Under the pieces are notes generated by a model. It was not told where the DNA came from. It did no database searches and was given only the letters and a program-made list of their open reading frames with translations. The translations under genes and the position numbers were made by a program. Below are positions 6,049 through 8,574 of a DNA stretch of 8,574 bases, one piece after another. Source of the DNA: Chloroflexota bacterium (lineage in GTDB: Bacteria > Chloroflexota > Anaerolineae > DTPP01). The DNA lies in assembly GCA_012514615.1 (NCBI GenBank), contig JAAYZY010000397.1, positions 1-8,574 of the forward strand. The letters are read 5' to 3'. Numbering within the stretch: the first letter of the stretch is position 1; every line of letters begins with the position of its first letter.

Positions 6049-6093
6049 CGGTCCCGCTTGGCCCCAGCGACGCACCGGGGCCAAGCGGGACCG
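6049..6093 (+). terminator. 17-bp perfect hairpin after the capsid gene
   Basis: Positions 6049-6065 are perfectly complementary to 6077-6093, a 17-bp GC-rich stem with an 11-base loop. It begins seven bases after the capsid stop (6039-6041) and ends 12 bases before the next ribosome-binding site (6106-6112). No T-run follows. It may be a partial or factor-dependent terminator that lowers downstream expression, or a 3' stabiliser that keeps capsid mRNA abundant. Both are common arrangements after very highly expressed capsid genes. Confidence 0.65.
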
Positions 6094-6118
6094 GCAACCC
6101 AGGCGAAGGAGGCTCCCC

Positions 6119-6370
6119 ATGCCCAAGATCATCGTCTTCGACCAGCTTACCGACGTGTGTCTGCGCATCCGCAAGGACCCCAGCGGCCAAGGCCAGCACG
6201 AGGTGGCGGTCTGCTACGCCTGGCTGGCCACCAACGACGAGACGCGGCCGCAGCCCGAGCTGAACATCTTCCCGTGGCTGCGGCTCCACAACCCCCCGGC
6301 GCTGGCCCAGATCACCGCCTTCTACGATGCGGTGGTGCAGGCGGTGCTGGAGCGCGACGGCTTGGCCTGA
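6119..6370 (+). CDS. Small phage protein of unknown function
   Basis: An 83-residue protein starting at ATG 6119, six bases after AAGGAGG (6106-6112). It starts with a short beta-like stretch (MPKIIVFDQ), has a central segment with AVCYAWLATNDE, and ends in a predicted helix (PALAQITAFYDAVVQAVLERDGL). There is no signal peptide, membrane segment or metal motif. I do not recognise the family. Its place directly after the capsid gene suggests a small virion or head-assembly factor, but that is inference from position only. The strong hairpin upstream may set its expression below that of the capsid. Confidence 0.7.
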   Translation: MPKIIVFDQLTDVCLRIRKDPSGQGQHEVAVCYAWLATNDETRPQPELNIFPWLRLHNPPALAQITAFYDAVVQAVLERDGLA

Positions 6371-6398
6371 TGGCCGGCCCGCGGAAGGAGATGCCCCC

Positions 6399-6869
6399 GT
6401 GAAGCTCACCCGCGAACAGATGCAACTGCTCATCAACGCCTTGAGCACGATCCTCATTGTGGTCCTGTCGCTCTGGGGCTACAACGTTACCATCCTGGAT
6501 CCGGCCCGGCGAGTCATCTTGGAGCAGCTCGAAACGAACGACCGGCCGTTTGTGGCTGGCGGCATGACCCACTTCTCCGGCCTGAGCCTGCAGGCCCAGA
6601 CGCCCATCTCGGTGACCGCCGGGCTGACCCTGCCCCTGAGCGGCACGTATCAGCCCCTGGAGGCCGCCGGCGATGCCGCCTTCGCCCTGCCGCTGGCCTG
6701 CACGGCTGGCGATGTGGTGCTGCTGCTGAATACCGTGGGCCACACCCTGACCCTCAGCGACACGGCCAACGCCGTCCTGGCCGCCGACTGGGCCGGCGGG
6801 GAGGGCGACGCCTTGCTGCTCTGGTGCGACGGGACGCAGTGGGTGGAGATCAGCCGCTCGGACAACTAG
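6399..6869 (+). CDS. Membrane-anchored phage protein with C-terminal beta domain
   Basis: A 156-residue protein starting at GTG 6399, eight bases after AAGGAG (6385-6390). The frame extends upstream into the previous gene, but no other start there has a comparable site. Residues 8-31 (MQLLINALSTILIVVLSLWGYNVT) form one clear hydrophobic helix, followed by a short basic and charged segment (ARRVILEQLETNDR). From about residue 60 the chain is beta-rich: PISVTAGLTLPLSGTYQPLEAAGD, then GDVVLLLNTVGHTLTLSDTANAVLA, then GDALLLWCDGTQWVEISRSDN. The last part resembles a beta-sandwich repeat seen in many phage tail or decoration proteins (GD-L-x-L followed by DG-x-W-x-E-ISRSxN); this is pattern memory only. 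An N-terminal helix on such a domain is unusual. It could be a virion, infection or host-membrane protein. Confidence 0.7.
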   Translation: MKLTREQMQLLINALSTILIVVLSLWGYNVTILDPARRVILEQLETNDRPFVAGGMTHFSGLSLQAQTPISVTAGLTLPLSGTYQPLEAAGDAAFALPLACTAGDVVLLLNTVGHTLTLSDTANAVLAADWAGGEGDALLLWCDGTQWVEISRSDN

Positions 6870-6999
6870 GGGAAGACGCGCCGCCGAGGCGCGGAGGGGG
6901 AGGGAAGCCAGGGCGGGTGCCGCCCGAAGCAGGTCCGCGCCTTCCCTTTGCCCTGGTCTCTGCGCCTCGATGGCGCAAGCCCATCACGGAGGTGCCCTC
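6870..6999 (+). promoter_or_regulatory. Structured leader before the propeller gene
   Basis: This 130-base gap can form several competing helices. 6885-6897 pair with 6957-6969 (13 bp including two G/T pairs). Inside that, 6908-6914 pair with 6950-6956 (CCAGGGC/GCCCTGG). Alternatives are 6902-6907 with 6941-6946, 6911-6916 with 6920-6925, and a local hairpin 6877-6882 with 6888-6893. The long-range helix closes one base before the ATG at 6970, and the ribosome-binding site GGAGG (6988-6992) stays outside the fold. It may be a terminator/antiterminator pair, a structured leader, or a recombination scar between modules. Confidence 0.5.
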
Positions 7000-8418
7000 T
7001 TGACCGACCCAGGCCGCACCGCCCAACTCCTCTTCAACGTCGACCGCCGCGTCGGCTTCGGCTCCGGCTTCATGCCTCCCTCCATGTTGGCCTGGGCCGA
7101 GCCACGCGGCATCCCCACCGCCGCCAACCTCAAGACCGTCGCCGTCGGCCAGACCGGCGTCTTTGCCGCCGGGCAACTGGACGGAGCCGCAGGCCTCTTC
7201 TACTCCTCCAACGGCGGCGCTACTTGGCGCAACATCACCGCCAGACTGCCCACCGACACCACCGGCGACTACATCACTGCCCTGGCCGCCAACCCTGGCG
7301 ATCCCCATGTCTACATCGGCACTCACGGCGGCCTCGTCTTCAAGTCCTCCAACGACGGAGCCTCCTTCACCGACATCAGCGTCGGCGCAGGTTTCACCGG
7401 TTACCACATCTATTCCATGGCTTTCAACCACCCCGACCACCTCTGGGCCGGCGCAGGCGGAGGCCTGCTCAAACACTACGATCACTCCACCTGGACCAAC
7501 CGCAGTAGTACCCTGGGCTGGGGAGCCAATGCCATCGTCGGATGCATCGCCCAGAAACCCATCAACGGCCTGGACCTCCTGGTCGGCGGAGAGATCATCA
7601 CCGGCCCTACCGGCAAACTCGCCTACGTCACCGGCGGCTGGTCCGTCACCGACCGCTCTAGCCTCATCCCCTCTTGCATCGGCTGCCACTGCCTGGGCTA
7701 CTCCAAGATAGACAACCGCTTCCTCATCTCAGGCCACGACGGTTCCTACTACACCCGCGTCTACTACTCCACCGACAACTGCGCCACAGGCAATCAGATC
7801 GCCGCCCTCGCAGACTCCGGCGGCGGCCAGTACGCCGCCTTCCACGTCATTCTGGACACCTGGGCCGCCGTCCGCAAGGACGGCGCTGTCTTCCGCCTGG
7901 CCCAGGATCGGGCTGGCGACGTCCGCCTAGCCGACGACGTGACCGACATCATCGGGGCCCAATCGGCCTTCGCTTCCGCTCAGGCCCTGGCCTACGACCC
8001 TGGCCTCAACCGCTACTACCTCTGCGGCACCGGCTGGTTGCGCTACTCCGACGACGTCGGCCAGGTCGGAGCCTTCATCACCAGGCCCCTACCGACAGGC
8101 TCCAACCTCATCGGCCAGGTAGGGATCGCCCCCTGCAGTTATGCCAACATCGAACTGGCCGCCGGTACCCAGATCAAGACAGGCCCGGGCAAGCTGGTCG
8201 GCTTCCTCATCACCTCAGTCGCCAACACGGCCCACGACGTGGATTTCTTCGACGGCGTTTCCACCAGCGATCCCCGCATCGTCAAGGTGCGCGTCAACAG
8301 CAACACCTACGGCCCCAACCCCATCTCCTTCACCCCTGCGCATCCCATCCAATTCACCAACGGCCTCTACATCTACGTGGGCCACGGCAATGACCGCATC
8401 CTCGTCGCTTACCTGTAG
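7000..8418 (+). CDS. Asp-box beta-propeller fibre-like phage protein
   Basis: A protein of about 472 residues if it starts at TTG 7000, which has GGAGG (6988-6992) seven bases upstream. An ATG at 6970 in the same frame would add ten residues but has no ribosome-binding site. Asp-box motifs of beta-propeller blades appear at 69-76 (SSNGGATW) and 116-123 (SSNDGASF), 47 residues apart as expected for successive blades, with a degenerate one near 257 (STDN). The intervening text (ITALAANPGDPHVYIGTHGGLVFKSS style, limited here) repeats the BNR/sortilin-type pattern. The last 85 or so residues (from about 386) form a separate beta domain, with KTGPGKLVGFLIT, then DVDFFDG, then PIQFTNGLYIYVGHG, resembling a C-terminal domain of phage structural proteins. 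It probably binds a surface glycan or another virion protein. Its codon choice (GTC and CTC favoured) differs from the portal and capsid genes, hinting at a separately acquired module. Confidence 0.75.
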   Translation: MTDPGRTAQLLFNVDRRVGFGSGFMPPSMLAWAEPRGIPTAANLKTVAVGQTGVFAAGQLDGAAGLFYSSNGGATWRNITARLPTDTTGDYITALAANPGDPHVYIGTHGGLVFKSSNDGASFTDISVGAGFTGYHIYSMAFNHPDHLWAGAGGGLLKHYDHSTWTNRSSTLGWGANAIVGCIAQKPINGLDLLVGGEIITGPTGKLAYVTGGWSVTDRSSLIPSCIGCHCLGYSKIDNRFLISGHDGSYYTRVYYSTDNCATGNQIAALADSGGGQYAAFHVILDTWAAVRKDGAVFRLAQDRAGDVRLADDVTDIIGAQSAFASAQALAYDPGLNRYYLCGTGWLRYSDDVGQVGAFITRPLPTGSNLIGQVGIAPCSYANIELAAGTQIKTGPGKLVGFLITSVANTAHDVDFFDGVSTSDPRIVKVRVNSNTYGPNPISFTPAHPIQFTNGLYIYVGHGNDRILVAYL

Positions 8419-8466
8419 GCTGGCCCACGGGGCAGTGGAGCAGATGGAGACCTCCAGGAGGACGCC

Positions 8467-8574
8467 ATGACCACCCGAGCCGATCTCGTCACCATCATCC
8501 GCAACCAGGGCATCGACGCCACCACCTGGCCCGACGTCAACGTCCTCCAATGGATCGCCGATGCCATCGCCGAG
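8467..8574 (+). CDS. Probable head-tail adaptor protein, 5' part only
   Basis: The first 36 codons of a gene cut by the window edge. ATG 8467 follows AGGAGG (8456-8461) at five bases, 48 bases after the previous stop. The visible chain starts with TRADLVTIIRNQGIDATTWPD and goes on to VNVLQWIADAIAE. It resembles the N-terminus of phage adaptor or connector proteins, which often begin with a helix, then a 'W-x-D-x-x-L-x-x-WI-x-x-A' turn and helix. Position after the portal and capsid genes fits. It shares the C-ending codon style of the propeller gene. The family call is tentative because so little is present. Confidence 0.6.
   Translation, partial: MTTRADLVTIIRNQGIDATTWPDVNVLQWIADAIAE

Noticed and set aside
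6370..6402. Ten-codon frame starting at an ATG that overlaps the stop of the 83-aa gene
   Set aside because: The TGATG overlap looks like coupling, but the frame ends after ten codons, overlapping the GTG start at 6399. It may be a coupling leader but there is no evidence that it is translated.
7675..7692. CIGCHC in the propeller protein, containing a CxxCH heme-c motif (residues 226-230)
   Set aside because: It is a single occurrence in a phage propeller with no export signal or cytochrome context. Disulfide or chance is more likely than heme attachment.
8451..8461. Small palindrome CCTCC-A-GGAGG over the ribosome-binding site at 8456-8461
   Set aside because: A one-base loop cannot form a hairpin, and the symmetry follows from a Shine-Dalgarno sequence next to a C/T-rich stretch.
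1..8574. CRISPR array, tRNA or rRNA gene, insertion sequence, or diversity-generating retroelement
   Set aside because: I saw no regularly spaced direct repeats, no tRNA cloverleaf, no transposase, and no template/variable repeat pair or reverse transcriptase.

Overview
The window is high-GC bacterial DNA that reads as two unrelated blocks on the plus strand. I infer a Chloroflexota-type (Anaerolineae-like) host or a related high-GC lineage. The basis is a two-helix membrane protein with a double zinc ribbon, lipobox-anchored redox proteins, and a gene that appears to use selenocysteine. This taxonomic call is weak and rests on general resemblance. TGA is an ordinary stop for several other genes here, so the genetic code is standard.

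Block 1 (about 1-2704) is chromosomal. An extended -10 promoter (138-167) drives a two-gene redox operon. The first gene is a Tat-type lipoprotein of the MsrP/YedY sulfite-oxidase fold (259-1044). The second, 32 bases later, is a lipoprotein of the DsbA thioredoxin family (1077-1733). Its first active-site cysteine codon is replaced by an in-frame TGA, with a SECIS-like stem-loop directly downstream, so it is best read as a UPYC selenoprotein. A GC hairpin follows. A second promoter of the same layout (1805-1834) then serves a membrane zinc-ribbon gene (1881-2648), which ends at a strong 13-bp terminator.

Block 2 (about 2705-8574, open at the right edge) is a tailed-phage virion module. It contains a portal protein (2906-4138), a prohead protease fused in frame to an HK97-fold major capsid protein with a well-formed internal start (4122-6041, internal start 4674), a small unknown protein (6119-6370), a membrane-anchored protein with a phage-type beta domain (6399-6869), a large Asp-box beta-propeller fibre-like protein (about 7000-8418), and the first 36 codons of a probable head-tail adaptor (8467-). 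No terminase, integrase or regulator lies between the host terminator and the portal gene. The module is therefore the flank of a prophage, a rearranged or defective one, or a gene-transfer-agent-like element; the window cannot decide which.

The non-coding gaps in block 2 are short but structured: a 12-bp hairpin just before the portal ribosome-binding site, a 17-bp perfect hairpin after the capsid gene, and a long-range fold before the propeller gene. The points most worth follow-up are the selenocysteine DsbA-like protein with its SECIS, its pairing with a molybdenum oxidoreductase, and the protease-capsid fusion with a nested start.
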